Shown here in pieces: positions 25,559 to 33,406 of a stretch of DNA of 64,000 nucleotides; positions within the stretch are counted from its first letter, which is position 1, and every line of letters starts with the position of its first letter. The notes below the pieces were generated by a model. That model did no database searches. It had not been told where the DNA came from and saw only the letters and a list, made by a program, of their open reading frames with translations. The DNA is from Cellulosimicrobium cellulans (GTDB taxonomy: Bacteria > Actinomycetota > Actinomycetes > Actinomycetales > Cellulomonadaceae). The DNA is taken from the NCBI RefSeq assembly GCF_016907755.1, contig NZ_JAFBCN010000001.1, forward strand, positions 682,001 to 746,000, written 5' to 3'. A program made the translations under genes and the position numbers.

Positions 25559-26343
25559 ACAGCGAGAACCGCATGCCGGTCCTCGATCCCGTGTTCGCCG
25601 GCGGGCTGCGTGCCGCGCTCGTGGCCCAGGCGTCGGCGGCGGCCTCTCGCCGCCCGGCACGACGGCGGTGGTGGGCGGGCGTCGGGGCGCTCGGCGCGCT
25701 CGCGGTCGCCGGCGGGACGGCGTACGCCGTGACGGCGCTCGTCGAGCCCGGGGGCACGGTCGTGACCCGGCTGGCGGAGCCGGTCGAGGTCACGCGCGCG
25801 GGCACCTCGACCGTCGAGCTCGGGCCCAGGCCGGACGGCGCGACGCACGTCGAGCTGTCGCTCGTGTGCCTCGACGCGGGGCGGTTCGTGCTCGAGAACG
25901 GCGCGAACATGACCTGCTCGGCCGAGGACGCGCAGGACGAGGCGCGGCGGCTCGCGGCGGGGGAGGGCGTCGGCATGGGCTGGAGCGTCGTCGCGGTGCC
26001 GGGCGACGAGTCGGTGCGCGTGGAGGCCGAGCCGGGGGCGCGCTGGCACCTCGTCGCCACCTACGTCGACGAGACGGTCACCGCCTGGGCGACCAACGCG
26101 AACGGCGACACGTACGGGGTCGCGAACGACACGGGCTGGCCCGACCTCGTCTCGGTCTACGCGACGAACGGGCGGGTCGGCTACGCGTACGCACGGGATC
26201 TGGAGGAGGCGCAGGGCGGCACGCCGTCGAGCCCCGAGGAGGCCGCGGCGTGGCAGGAGGAGCGCGAGGGCACGACCGTCAGCGTCCCGGTGTACGAGTC
26301 GGACGGGGAGACGGTCATCGGAGAGTTCGTCCTCGGCGGATGA
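25555..26343 (+). CDS. Membrane-anchored protein coupled to the ECF sigma factor
   Basis: 262 residues, ATGA overlap with the sigma factor gene and GGAGG upstream. An N-terminal cytoplasmic stretch of about 35 residues and one membrane helix (about 39-61) precede a large outside domain rich in beta-strand residues. Two cysteines (LVCLDAG, MTCSAED) may bridge. The topology and coupling match an anti-sigma or co-regulated sensor, but I see no zinc-binding HxxxCxxC anti-sigma motif and the cytoplasmic part is short. Treat it as an unknown partner of the sigma factor. Confidence 0.7.
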   Translation: MNSENRMPVLDPVFAGGLRAALVAQASAAASRRPARRRWWAGVGALGALAVAGGTAYAVTALVEPGGTVVTRLAEPVEVTRAGTSTVELGPRPDGATHVELSLVCLDAGRFVLENGANMTCSAEDAQDEARRLAAGEGVGMGWSVVAVPGDESVRVEAEPGARWHLVATYVDETVTAWATNANGDTYGVANDTGWPDLVSVYATNGRVGYAYARDLEEAQGGTPSSPEEAAAWQEEREGTTVSVPVYESDGETVIGEFVLGG

Positions 26344-26433
26344 GGCGGACGTCGGGAGCCCGGCCGACTCGCCGAGCCGCGGCGGGACGACGCCCGGCCT
26401 GGTCGACGGGCGTCGGGGCGACGCCCGACGTAC

Positions 26434-26449
26434 TGTGATCCAGATCACT
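26434..26449. promoter_or_regulatory. CRP/GlxR-like palindrome
   Basis: TGTGA-N6-TCACT, the CRP-family consensus with one substitution, followed directly by a second palindrome TGTTCG-N9-CGAACA (26449-26469). Both lie in a gap between convergent genes, so neither flanking gene is an obvious target; the structured region just downstream is. Confidence 0.5.
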
Positions 26450-26598
26450 GTTCGTGAACGTCCCGAACATGCGCCCACCGCCTCTTGCACTGGTGGGGGA
26501 CGTCGCCGCGACGGGTCACGCGGCGACACCTGGACCGGTGGCGGTCCGCGACGAGAGCTTCGCTGGGGGGAGCTCTCGCGGCGGATCGCCACCGGTTC
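26449..26598 (+). ncRNA. Candidate structured small RNA in a gap between convergent genes
   Basis: Three successive hairpins: 26474-26479 with 26492-26497; a perfect 9-bp stem 26502-26510 with 26519-26527; and a long stem 26532-26559 with 26571-26598 (28 pairs, of which 24 are Watson-Crick, 2 are G-U and 2 mismatched, 11-base loop). The two wobbles are G-U only if the + strand is transcribed, which favours that strand. A pyrimidine-rich run follows the last stem. A CRP-like site lies just upstream. The rest of the 26344-26651 gap shows no gene. Confidence 0.45.
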
Positions 26599-26651
26599 CT
26601 CTGCGTCTTCCCCTGTGCTTCCCCGTGCGTGGGGCCGGGGCGGCAGCGAGG

Positions 26652-27092
26652 TCAGGCGGCGACCGCGACGGCCAGCAGCGTGAACGCGACGACGAGCAGG
26701 ACGATGCGGACGAGGTGGTACCGGTCCCAGCGGGCCATCTGCTCGCGCCAGTCGGCCGGCGCCGTCTCGGGGGTCCACGTCTTCCCGCGGTTGTTGATGG
26801 GCACGAGCACGGTGACCGTCAGGATGATGCTCAGCGCGAGGACCGCCGCGGCGGTCCACGCCGCCCAGGCCCCGACGGGCAGCACGAGCGCGGCGCCCGC
26901 GGTGAGCAGGAGCGACCCGAAGTACCAGAACGGCATCGCCCGGCCGAGCATCCGCCCGCCGTCTGCGCGGGCGAGCAGGCCGGCGTTCTCCGGCAACCGG
27001 TCGACGATCGGGTTGATGACGAACGAGACCGACATCTCGACCCCCACCATCAGACCCACGACCACCACTGCGACGATCGGCAACCACTGCAT
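26652..27092 (-). CDS. DUF1772 family membrane protein
   Basis: 146 residues with four membrane helices (about 4-26, 55-76, 80-101 and 125-146). The pattern of an early EMSVSFVINP, central MPFWYFGSLLL, then VPINNRGKTW and ADWREQMARWDRYHLVR is typical of DUF1772/anthrone oxygenase-like proteins. No catalytic function is established for the bacterial members. It is divergent from a TetR regulator with palindromic operators between the starts, so it is very likely that regulator's target. Confidence 0.85.
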   Translation of the reverse strand: MQWLPIVAVVVVGLMVGVEMSVSFVINPIVDRLPENAGLLARADGGRMLGRAMPFWYFGSLLLTAGAALVLPVGAWAAWTAAAVLALSIILTVTVLVPINNRGKTWTPETAPADWREQMARWDRYHLVRIVLLVVAFTLLAVAVAA

Positions 27093-27117
27093 GTCCGGCT
27101 CCTTCGATGTGTGGAAT

Positions 27118-27165
27118 CTAGCAACGCTAGGAAAACTAGCACAGACAACCTAGCGGCGCTAGACT
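27118..27165. promoter_or_regulatory. TetR operators and leaderless promoter
   Basis: CTAGC-AAC-GCTAG (27118-27130) and CTAGC-GGC-GCTAG (27150-27162) are two 13-base palindromes of the same form 32 bases apart, with a single CTAGC half-site between (27136-27140). The second overlaps TAGACT (27160-27165), the likely -10 box of the TetR gene, whose ATG follows 6 bases later. Binding would repress both divergent genes. Confidence 0.8.
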
Positions 27166-27171
27166 TCATCT

Positions 27172-27765
27172 ATGAGCACACCGGCAGCAGCGCGCAAGGC
27201 ACGGCTTCTCGAGGAGCGAGAGGCGCAGATCGTCGCGGCGGCGCGCGTGCTCGCCGAGGAGCAGGGGTGGGAGGCCGTCACCACGCGTCGCCTCGCCGAG
27301 GCGATCGGATACAGCCAGCCCGTGCTCTACGGGCACTTCCCGGAGGGCCGGTCCCAGATCGTCACCGCCGTCGCGCTCGTCGGCTTCGAGGAGCTCGCCG
27401 CAGCGCTCACCGCGGCCCGTCCGCAGCCCAGCGAGGGTGCGAGCGGCGAGGACCGGGTCCGCGCGCTGGTCGTGGCCTACCTCGACTTCGCCGCGGGCCA
27501 CCCGGCGACGTACGAGGCGATGTTCCACCTGCCGATCGGCGCCGCGTTCGCCTCGGACGAGACGCCGCGCGCGATGCGCGAGGGGTTCGACGCGATCGTC
27601 GACGCGCTCCTCGCGCTCGACCGTCCGCCGTCGGACGTGGGGACGGCCGCCGAGGTCGTGTGGGGGGCGGTGCACGGCGTCGCGACGCTGCAGCGCGCGG
27701 GCCGGTTCTCCGCCGAGAACTACGAGCGTCGCGTCGACGAGCTCGTCCGCCGTGTCGTCGGGTGA
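27172..27765 (+). CDS. TetR-family transcriptional regulator
   Basis: 197 residues. The N-terminal TetR helix-turn-helix reads QIVAAARVLAEEQGWEAVTTRRLAEAIGYSQPVLYGHFP, with the conserved YxHF end. The C-terminal ligand-binding domain (about 80-197) resembles the WHG/TetR_C group (AAEVVWGAVHGVATLQRAGRF). It probably represses itself and the divergent DUF1772 gene through the CTAGC palindromes, one of which covers its own -10 region. The inducing ligand is unknown. No leader RNA is expected because ATG follows the -10 box by six bases. Confidence 0.92.
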   Translation: MSTPAAARKARLLEEREAQIVAAARVLAEEQGWEAVTTRRLAEAIGYSQPVLYGHFPEGRSQIVTAVALVGFEELAAALTAARPQPSEGASGEDRVRALVVAYLDFAAGHPATYEAMFHLPIGAAFASDETPRAMREGFDAIVDALLALDRPPSDVGTAAEVVWGAVHGVATLQRAGRFSAENYERRVDELVRRVVG

Positions 27766-27821
27766 GGGTCCGGGCGACTCGCTCGTCGAACGGCGATCCT
27801 CCTGCGTCGTAGCGTGACGCC

Positions 27822-28568
27822 ATGATCTCTCGACTGACGCTCGTCACGGGCGGGACCCGTGGCATCGGGGCGGCCGTGGCCCTCCGGCTCGCCGCGGCCG
27901 GGCACGACCTCCTGCTCGGCTACGCCCGGGACGACGCCGCGGCCGCGGAGACGCGCGCCATGGTGGCCGCGCGCGGGGTGCGGTGCGCCGTGGTCCGCGC
28001 CGACCTCACCACCGAGCGCGGCGTCGAGGAGACCTTCGCCGCGGCCGCTGGGCTCGGCACCCTCACGGGAGTCGTCAACAACGCCGGCGCGACGCTCCAC
28101 ATCGGCGCGCTCGCGGACACGCCGGCCGACGTCGTGCGCCGGGTCGTCGACCTCAACCTCACCGCCGCCGTCCTCGTGGCGCGCGCGGCGGTGCGGGCGA
28201 TGAGCACGGTGCGGGGCGGGCAAGGCGGCGTGCTCCTCAACGTCTCGTCCGCGGCGGCGACGCTCGGATCGCCCGGCGAGTACGTGCACTACGCGGCGGC
28301 GAAGGCCGGCGTCGACGCCTTGACGAAGGGTCTCGCGCACGAGGTCCTCGGGGAGGGGGTCCGGGTCGTGGGGGTGGCGCCCGGCCTGATCGAGACAGGT
28401 ATCCACGCCGACGCCGGCGACGGCGACCGGTCACGGCGTGCCGCGGCGGCGCACCCGTGGGGGCGCGTGGGATCACCCGAGGAGGTCGCCGCCGCCGTGG
28501 CCTTCCTGCTCTCGGACGACGCGTCGTACGTCACCGGAGAGACGCTGCGCGTGGCAGGTGGCCGCTGA
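27822..28568 (+). CDS. SDR-family NAD(P)-dependent oxidoreductase
   Basis: 248 residues of the classical short-chain dehydrogenase family. The nucleotide-binding glycine motif is TGGTRGIG near the N-terminus. The NNAG motif (VVNNAGATLH), catalytic serine in LLNVSSAAATLG, and YVHYAAAKAGVD (YxxxK) follow, and the PG motif is APGLIETG. It reduces or oxidises a carbonyl/hydroxyl group; it resembles FabG-type reductases but the substrate is unknown. TAGCGT lies 6 bases ahead of ATG 27822 (leaderless pattern). It is convergent with the CobW-like gene. Confidence 0.93.
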   Translation: MISRLTLVTGGTRGIGAAVALRLAAAGHDLLLGYARDDAAAAETRAMVAARGVRCAVVRADLTTERGVEETFAAAAGLGTLTGVVNNAGATLHIGALADTPADVVRRVVDLNLTAAVLVARAAVRAMSTVRGGQGGVLLNVSSAAATLGSPGEYVHYAAAKAGVDALTKGLAHEVLGEGVRVVGVAPGLIETGIHADAGDGDRSRRAAAAHPWGRVGSPEEVAAAVAFLLSDDASYVTGETLRVAGGR

Positions 28569-28614
28569 GTCGAGCGGGGAAGCGGTCCCGCCGACGGTCT
28601 CTCGTCCGCGGCCG

Positions 28615-28632
28615 CGGGCCCGAGGGGGCCCG
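28615..28632. terminator. Weak hairpin between convergent SDR and CobW genes
   Basis: A 7-bp stem (28615-28621 with 28626-28632) with a 4-base loop, placed where both convergent transcripts end. No T-run follows. Confidence 0.4.
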
Positions 28633-28635
28633 TCG

Positions 28636-29898
28636 TCACACCGCGTCGCTGCGCGCGCCGAGCCACGGTGCGAGGACGTCGGTGCGGCCGAGCCAGCGCA
28701 GGCCGCCGTCGGCGAGCTCGTCCGGCGTCGCGAGCACGTCGCGGAACGCGTCGAGGAGGCGGCTGCGTTCGTCGTCGCCGCCGTCACCCTCGCCCTCGGG
28801 CGTGGCCCCGACGATGACGACCCGCGTGTGCGGCTCGACGGGCCGACCCTCGGCGGTCGTCGCGTCGTCCCACGTGCCGAGCGTGCCGATGCAGAGCTGA
28901 CCTCCCGCGCCGTCCCACGCGCACAGCGAGTCGGGGCGGTTGGCGACGTGGAACACCCCGCGGGACCGGACCCGTCCGGTGCCGAGGTCCTCGATGCGGC
29001 GCAGCAGGCGCTCGGGGTCGAACGGCCGGGCGGACCACAGGTCGATCGTCCAGCTCCGGTCGCCGTCGGGCGTCACGCGCCGGGGGAGCGGGCCCCGCAC
29101 GCCGAGGGGGTGGGCACGGCGCTCGCCGGCGGCGGGGTCGTGCGTGCGCCGGGCGAGGTCGTCGGCGGCGACCGCGTGGAGCCCGTCGATCCGCCGGGTG
29201 CCGACGCCGCGGAGCCGGTCGACGAGCCCGGACCCGGTCGCCGCGGCCGCGAGGTCGCCGGTCGTCACGACGAGGTCGGCGTGCTCGAGCTGGGCCGCCA
29301 GCACCTCGCCGACGGCGCGCTGGTCGTCCTCCGTCAGCCCGACGCCGCGCTCGGAGACGAGGTCGTCGTCGAGCAGGTCGTGCTCGAGCGTGTCGACGTC
29401 GGCGACGGCGAGCACGGTCGCGAGGCGGAGGCGTTCGAGCTCGTTGCCGGGCGTGGCCTGCGCGGCGAGCGCCCGGACGACGGGCAGCGACTCGGCGGCG
29501 ACGGGCAGCGCGAGCACGACGTGGTCCCACCGGCCGTCGTCGGCGAGCCGGCGCAGCGTGGGGACGGCGTCCTCGCGCACCGCGCACGAGAGGCACGCGT
29601 GCTCGAGCGGCACGACCTCGTCCTCGATCACGCCGGTCGCGTCGACGACGACCCGGCGCAGCGCGCCCTCGGCCGCCCGGATGTCGTGCCGCAGCGCGAC
29701 GACGCGCGGCGCCCCGACGACGAGCCCGAACACCGCGCTGTCGCGCAGCACGGGGTCGATCGTCGCGAGGACGCTCAGGGCGGCCCGCGTGTCCCCGGCG
29801 TCAGCGGGCGGCTCGGCAGGGGCGCCGGGCGCGGCCTCCGGGAGGTCGTGCGCGTCGTCCGGCCAGGGGCCCGACGAGCGGGATGACGAGAAGGGCAT
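28636..29898 (-). CDS. CobW/COG0523-type protein lacking a P-loop, Zur-linked
   Basis: 420 residues. The motif EHACLSCAVRED is the actinobacterial form of the CxCC metal motif of COG0523 metallochaperones. The segment RRVVVDATGVIEDEVVPLEHACLSC follows the family order, and the C-terminal CobW_C domain is seen in SWTIDLWSARPFDPERLLRRI and RSRGVFHVANRP. No Walker A GxxGxGKT is visible at the N-terminus, unlike GTP-hydrolysing family members, so nucleotide use is doubtful. It is divergent from the Zur-type ribosomal operon and has a Zur-like palindrome 71 bases upstream. It probably helps allocate zinc in starvation. Confidence 0.82.
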   Translation of the reverse strand: MPFSSSRSSGPWPDDAHDLPEAAPGAPAEPPADAGDTRAALSVLATIDPVLRDSAVFGLVVGAPRVVALRHDIRAAEGALRRVVVDATGVIEDEVVPLEHACLSCAVREDAVPTLRRLADDGRWDHVVLALPVAAESLPVVRALAAQATPGNELERLRLATVLAVADVDTLEHDLLDDDLVSERGVGLTEDDQRAVGEVLAAQLEHADLVVTTGDLAAAATGSGLVDRLRGVGTRRIDGLHAVAADDLARRTHDPAAGERRAHPLGVRGPLPRRVTPDGDRSWTIDLWSARPFDPERLLRRIEDLGTGRVRSRGVFHVANRPDSLCAWDGAGGQLCIGTLGTWDDATTAEGRPVEPHTRVVIVGATPEGEGDGGDDERSRLLDAFRDVLATPDELADGGLRWLGRTDVLAPWLGARSDAV

Positions 29899-29968
29899 GA
29901 AGCGCTCCGATCCATGGTCTGGGGCGTCCCCGTGCGGCCTCGCGGCCGGCCCGGGAACAACCCGCTCC

Positions 29969-29983
29969 TGAGAACTGTTCTCG
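29969..29983. promoter_or_regulatory. Zur-like box 1
   Basis: TGAGAACTGTTCTCG, containing the perfect arms GAGAAC and GTTCTC. It lies between the divergent CobW-like gene and the ribosomal protein operon, closer to the former. Confidence 0.7.
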
Positions 29984-30006
29984 ACAGCGGGTCAGCATAG
30001 CGTCTT

Positions 30007-30026
30007 GACGGGAATGATTCTCACTA
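30007..30026. promoter_or_regulatory. Zur-like box 2
   Basis: The core GGAATGATTCTCA matches the actinobacterial Zur consensus (AATGATT centre, flanking GA/TC). It sits 48 bases upstream of the L28 start and would repress the ribosomal protein operon when zinc is plentiful. Confidence 0.75.
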
Positions 30027-30073
30027 TCTAGTGTCGTCTCCCGTCGCCTCACCCGACCCCGAGAGGAACTGCC

Positions 30074-30310
30074 ATGTCCGCCGTCTGCCAGGTGCTCGGC
30101 ACCGCTCCCGGGTTCGGCCACGCGATCTCGCACTCCCACGTGCGGACCAAGCGTCGCTTCGACCCGAACATCCAGAAGAAGCGCTACTGGGTGCCGTCGC
30201 TGGGTCGCCACGTGACCCTGCGCGTCAGCGCCCGGGGCATCAAGACCATCGACCGACAGGGGATCGACGCCGTCGTGGCGCGGATCCTCGCCCGAGGGGA
30301 GAAGCTCTGA
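30074..30310 (+). CDS. rpmB: Ribosomal protein L28, zinc-independent paralog
   Basis: 78 residues. Typical L28 features are visible: [24 protein letters not shown]. The zinc-binding form starts CDVCGK; here the first Cys remains (residue 5) but the second is replaced (CQVLG), so the zinc ribbon is lost. Such paralogs replace zinc-holding L28 when zinc is scarce. The gene opens the Zur-box operon and overlaps the L33 gene as TGATG. GAGAGGAA precedes the ATG. Confidence 0.95.
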   Translation: MSAVCQVLGTAPGFGHAISHSHVRTKRRFDPNIQKKRYWVPSLGRHVTLRVSARGIKTIDRQGIDAVVARILARGEKL

Positions 30311-30477
30311 TGGCTACCCGCACCGACCTCCGTCCCGTGATCAAGCTCCGGTCCACCGCCGGCACCGGGTTCACCTACGTGACCCGCAAGAACCGCCGCA
30401 ACGACCCCGACCGCATGGTCCTGCGCAAGTTCGACCCCGTCGTCCGCCGCCACGTCGACTTCCGCGAGGAGCGCTGA
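30310..30477 (+). CDS. rpmG: Ribosomal protein L33, zinc-independent paralog
   Basis: 55 residues: [21 protein letters not shown] is the L33 signature. There is no CxxC pair, so this is the C-minus form that needs no zinc. It overlaps the L28 stop and the S14 start by one base each (TGATG), so the three genes are translationally coupled. It is part of the zinc-starvation operon. Confidence 0.95.
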   Translation: MATRTDLRPVIKLRSTAGTGFTYVTRKNRRNDPDRMVLRKFDPVVRRHVDFREER

Positions 30478-30782
30478 TGGCGAAGCGGTCCAAGGTCGCG
30501 CGCAACGACCGGCGCGTCGAGGTCGTCGCCCGCTACGCCGAGCGCCGTGCGGAGCTCAAGCGGGTCGTCGCGTCGCCGTCCTCCTCGCCCGAGGAGAAGG
30601 CGTCCGCGCTGCGCGAGCTCCAGCGCCAGCCTCGCGACGCGAGCGCGACGCGCGTGCGCAACCGCGACGTCGTCGACGGCCGCCCGCGCGGCTACCTGAG
30701 GAAGTTCGGGCTCTCCCGCGTCCGCCTGCGCTCGCAGGCGCACCGCGGCGAGCTGCCCGGAGTCACGAAGTCGAGCTGGTGA
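30477..30782 (+). CDS. rpsN: Ribosomal protein S14, zinc-independent long form
   Basis: 101 residues, the length of the C-minus S14 (the zinc form is about 61). [20 protein letters not shown] at the start and [17 protein letters not shown] near the end are the S14 signatures, with no cysteines. It overlaps the L33 stop by one base. It serves in the small subunit head in place of the zinc-binding S14. Confidence 0.95.
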   Translation: MAKRSKVARNDRRVEVVARYAERRAELKRVVASPSSSPEEKASALRELQRQPRDASATRVRNRDVVDGRPRGYLRKFGLSRVRLRSQAHRGELPGVTKSSW

Positions 30783-30843
30783 CCGCCGCCGCCCCGAGCG
30801 GCGGTCGTCACCGGCCTGTCACTGGCCCAGCAAGGAGACCACC

Positions 30844-31143
30844 ATGAAGAAGGACATCCACCCCGTCTACGGGCCCGTCGTCTACCGCGACAAGTCCGCC
30901 GACTTCTCGTTCCTGACCCGCTCGACCCTCGCGGGCGACCACCCGCAGGGCCCGGGCGTCCCGCGCGAGACAGTGACCTGGACGGACGGGAACACCTACC
31001 CCGTCGTCGACGTCGAGATCTCGAGCGCGAGCCACCCGTTCTACACGGGCACGCAGCGCGTCGTGGACACCGCCGGCCGCGTCGAGAAGTTCCGCCAGCG
31101 CTACGGCGCCCGCGGCGGCGCGCAGGGCGGGGGTGCGCGATGA
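30844..31143 (+). CDS. rpmE2: Ribosomal protein L31 type B
   Basis: 99 residues. [20 protein letters not shown] and the later [24 protein letters not shown] are type B L31 signatures. The zinc-binding CxxC of type A L31 is absent. AAGGAGA precedes the ATG; a 61-base gap separates it from rpsN. The C-terminus carries an extra Gly/Ala/Gln-rich tail. It overlaps the L36 start as ATGA. Confidence 0.95.
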   Translation: MKKDIHPVYGPVVYRDKSADFSFLTRSTLAGDHPQGPGVPRETVTWTDGNTYPVVDVEISSASHPFYTGTQRVVDTAGRVEKFRQRYGARGGAQGGGAR

Positions 31144-31262
31144 AGGTCCGCGCCTCGCTCCGCTCGCTCAAGGACAAGCCCGGGGCGAAGGTCGTGCGCC
31201 GCCACGGCAAGACCTTCGTCATCAACAAGGCCAACCCGCGCTGGAAGGCCCGTCAGGGCTGA
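31140..31262 (+). CDS. rpmJ: Ribosomal protein L36, zinc-independent paralog
   Basis: 40 residues, too short for most gene finders. [20 protein letters not shown] and the end [12 protein letters not shown] are those of the C-minus L36 (YkgO-like); the CxxC..CxxxH zinc site of standard L36 is missing. It overlaps the L31 stop as ATGA and completes the set of five zinc-free paralogs in this operon. Confidence 0.93.
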   Translation: MKVRASLRSLKDKPGAKVVRRHGKTFVINKANPRWKARQG

Positions 31263-31324
31263 CCCGCGCACCCACCACCACCGGAGAGGAGCGGCCGACC
31301 GGGTCCCCGGGCGGCCGACCACGC

Positions 31325-32776
31325 ATGCACCACACCGCACCCGACCCGACCGACGCCCACGCCGATCCCGCCGGGGCGAGTCCCCCCTCCGGTGACGCCC
31401 CTCCCGGGGCACGGGCCCGACGGCGCCCGCTCGCCCTCGCGCTCGGCCTCGCCCTCCCGCTCACGCTCGTCGCGGCGTGCGCGCAGGGGGCGGGCTCCGA
31501 GGGCGAGCAGGGCGACGCGGCCGAGCCCGCGCCGTCGGCCACCTCCGACGTGAGCGAGGCGGCCGCGCTCACGCCGCGCCTCGCGATCACGTACGACGGC
31601 GGCGTCCAGGTCCTCGACGCGACGACGCTCGAGGTCGTCGACGACCTCGAGCTCCCCGGCTTCAACCGACTCAACCCCGCGGGCGACGGGCGCCACCTGC
31701 TCGTCTCGACGTCGGGCGGCTTCCAGGTGCTCGACGCCGGCACCTGGGCCGAGCCGCACGGCGACCACGACCACTACTACACCGCGGACCCCGTCCTCAC
31801 GGACGTGACGTACTTGGCCGAGAAGCCTGGCCACGTCGTCGTGCACGAGGGCCGCACGGCGCTGTTCGACGACGGCACGGGCGAGATCACCGTGCTCGAC
31901 TCCGCCGCGGTGGCCGACCCGCACGGCATCGACGACGCGCGCACCCTGACGACCCCCGCGGCACACCACGGCGTCGCGGTCGAGCTGTCCGACGGCTCGC
32001 TCGTCGTCTCCGAGGGCACCGAGGACGCGCGCACCGGCGTCCGCCTCCTCGACGCCGCGGGCGCCGAGGTCGCGGCGAACGACCAGTGCCCCGGCGTGCA
32101 CGGCGAGGCCGTCGCCGCGGACGAGGCCGTCGTGATCGGGTGCGAGGACGGGGCGGTCGTCGTCGCGGGCGGCGCGATCAGCAAGGTCGCGGCCCCGGAC
32201 GCCTACGGGCGCATCGGCAACCAGGCGGGCAGCGAGGCGTCGCCGTTCGTGCTCGGCGACTACAAGTCCGACCCCGACGCCGAGCTGGAGCGGCCGACCC
32301 GCGTGTCGCTCATCGACACGCGCGACGCGAGCCTCCGCCTCGTCGACCTGCCCGCGAGCTACACCTTCCGCTCGCTCGGCCGGGGCGACGCGGGCGAGGC
32401 GCTCGTGCTCGGCACGGACGGGTCGCTGCACGTCATCGACCCGGAGGCGGGCACGGTCGTGCGCTCCATCCCGGTCGTCGACGCCTGGGAGGAGCCCGAG
32501 GAGTGGCAGGAGCCGCGGCCCGCGCTGCTCGTCCAGGACGGCATCGCGTACGTCACCGACCCGGCCGGCCGCGCGATCCACGCGGTCGACTACGTCGGCG
32601 GCGAGGTGTGGAAGACCGCGGAGCTCGACGTCGTCCCGAACGAGCTCGCCGGTGTCACCGGGAAGCCGGCCGCGGCGGGCGCGCACGACGACGCCCACGA
32701 GGAGGGCGAGCACGGTCACGACGAGCCCGCGGAGGAGGGTCACGAGGACCACGACCACGAGCACGAGGAGGGCTGA
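31325..32776 (+). CDS. AztD-like zinc metallochaperone lipoprotein
   Basis: 483 residues. After a basic, disordered start comes a hydrophobic helix with lipobox LVAAC, then a beta-propeller-like body of repeated YDGG..VLDA / LPGFNRLNPAGDGRHLLVST blades. A His/Asp/Glu tail (HEEGEHGHDEPAEEGHEDHD) and an inner GDHDHYY can bind zinc. This fits AztD, which carries zinc in the periplasm or outside and passes it to a binding protein. It is downstream of the Zur operon, 63 bases after L36. The AztABC-type ABC transporter is not in the window. Start ATG 31325 has only a weak ribosome-binding site. Confidence 0.85.
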   Translation: MHHTAPDPTDAHADPAGASPPSGDAPPGARARRRPLALALGLALPLTLVAACAQGAGSEGEQGDAAEPAPSATSDVSEAAALTPRLAITYDGGVQVLDATTLEVVDDLELPGFNRLNPAGDGRHLLVSTSGGFQVLDAGTWAEPHGDHDHYYTADPVLTDVTYLAEKPGHVVVHEGRTALFDDGTGEITVLDSAAVADPHGIDDARTLTTPAAHHGVAVELSDGSLVVSEGTEDARTGVRLLDAAGAEVAANDQCPGVHGEAVAADEAVVIGCEDGAVVVAGGAISKVAAPDAYGRIGNQAGSEASPFVLGDYKSDPDAELERPTRVSLIDTRDASLRLVDLPASYTFRSLGRGDAGEALVLGTDGSLHVIDPEAGTVVRSIPVVDAWEEPEEWQEPRPALLVQDGIAYVTDPAGRAIHAVDYVGGEVWKTAELDVVPNELAGVTGKPAAAGAHDDAHEEGEHGHDEPAEEGHEDHDHEHEEG

Positions 32777-32931
32777 GCGCAGACACGCGACGCTCGGAGG
32801 CCGCGAGAAGTCGCGCGAAACTCCGCGTGTTCCCTAGTGTTGTCCCCGGTGCACGGCCTCGCGGCTGGCACACTGAGACCGTGACGACGGGTGGTGACCA
32901 CCGCGCGTCGTGAACCGAAGAAGGGATTCGC

Positions 32932-33213
32932 ATGTCGCTCAACAAGTCCGAGCTCGTCTCGGCCATCGCCAGCAAGGCCGACCTGTCGAAGGCGGACGCC
33001 GAGAAGGCTCTCAACGCCTTCCAGGAGGTGCTCATCGAGTCGCTGGGCAAGGGCGAGGCCGTCAAGGTCACGGGCCTCCTGTCCGTCGAGCGCGTCGAGC
33101 GTGCCGCCCGCACGGGCCGCAACCCCCGAACGGGCGAGGAGATCTCGATCCCGGCCGGCTTCGGCGTGAAGATCAGCGCCGGCAGCCTGCTCAAGAAGGC
33201 CGTCGCCAAGTGA
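32932..33213 (+). CDS. hup: HU-family DNA-binding protein
   Basis: 93 residues, standard HU length. MSLNKSELVSAIASKADLSK starts the family pattern and GRNPRTGEEISIPAGFGVKI is the DNA-wrapping arm. It binds DNA as a dimer and compacts the nucleoid. AGAAGGGA precedes the ATG. There is no Lys-rich C-terminal tail of the long actinobacterial HupB type. A strong terminator follows. Confidence 0.95.
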   Translation: MSLNKSELVSAIASKADLSKADAEKALNAFQEVLIESLGKGEAVKVTGLLSVERVERAARTGRNPRTGEEISIPAGFGVKISAGSLLKKAVAK

Positions 33214-33252
33214 CGTCTCGCTGACCGGCCGCTGCCGGTCCGGTCAGCAGCA

Positions 33253-33290
33253 CGAAGGCCCGGAACCCCGCGAGGGGCTCCGGGCCTTCG
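33253..33290 (+). terminator. Terminator after hup
   Basis: An 11-bp perfect stem (33253-33263 with 33280-33290), a small internal loop, and an inner GGGG/CCCC stem with a GCGA loop, 40 bases beyond the HU stop. Confidence 0.8.
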
Positions 33291-33304
33291 TCGTGCCACC
33301 CCCG

Positions 33305-33373
33305 CGCCGAACACGGGGTTGATGTCGCTATCCGCGCGATAACGACACCAACGACGTGCTCGAACGCGAGGAA
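33305..33373. repeat. 69-bp palindromic dispersed element, copy 2
   Basis: The inverse complement of this segment aligns over all 69 positions with 3005-3073 (54 identical, no gaps). The stem here is imperfect: GTTG, TGTCG and TATC at 33318-33332 face their complements at 33338-33352. At one stem position the first copy's C-G pair has become U-A, and at two others a pair became G-U, so pairing is maintained. Like copy 1 it lies between convergent genes. Confidence 0.75.
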
Positions 33374-33406
33374 GCCCGTGCTCGGCGACCTGTGTCGGCC
33401 GCGGTC

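Noticed and set aside
26454-26651. A protein gene in the gap between the sigma partner and DUF1772 genes
   Set aside because: Open frames continue antisense into DUF1772 and show no domain or codon bias. Hairpins fill the interval instead.
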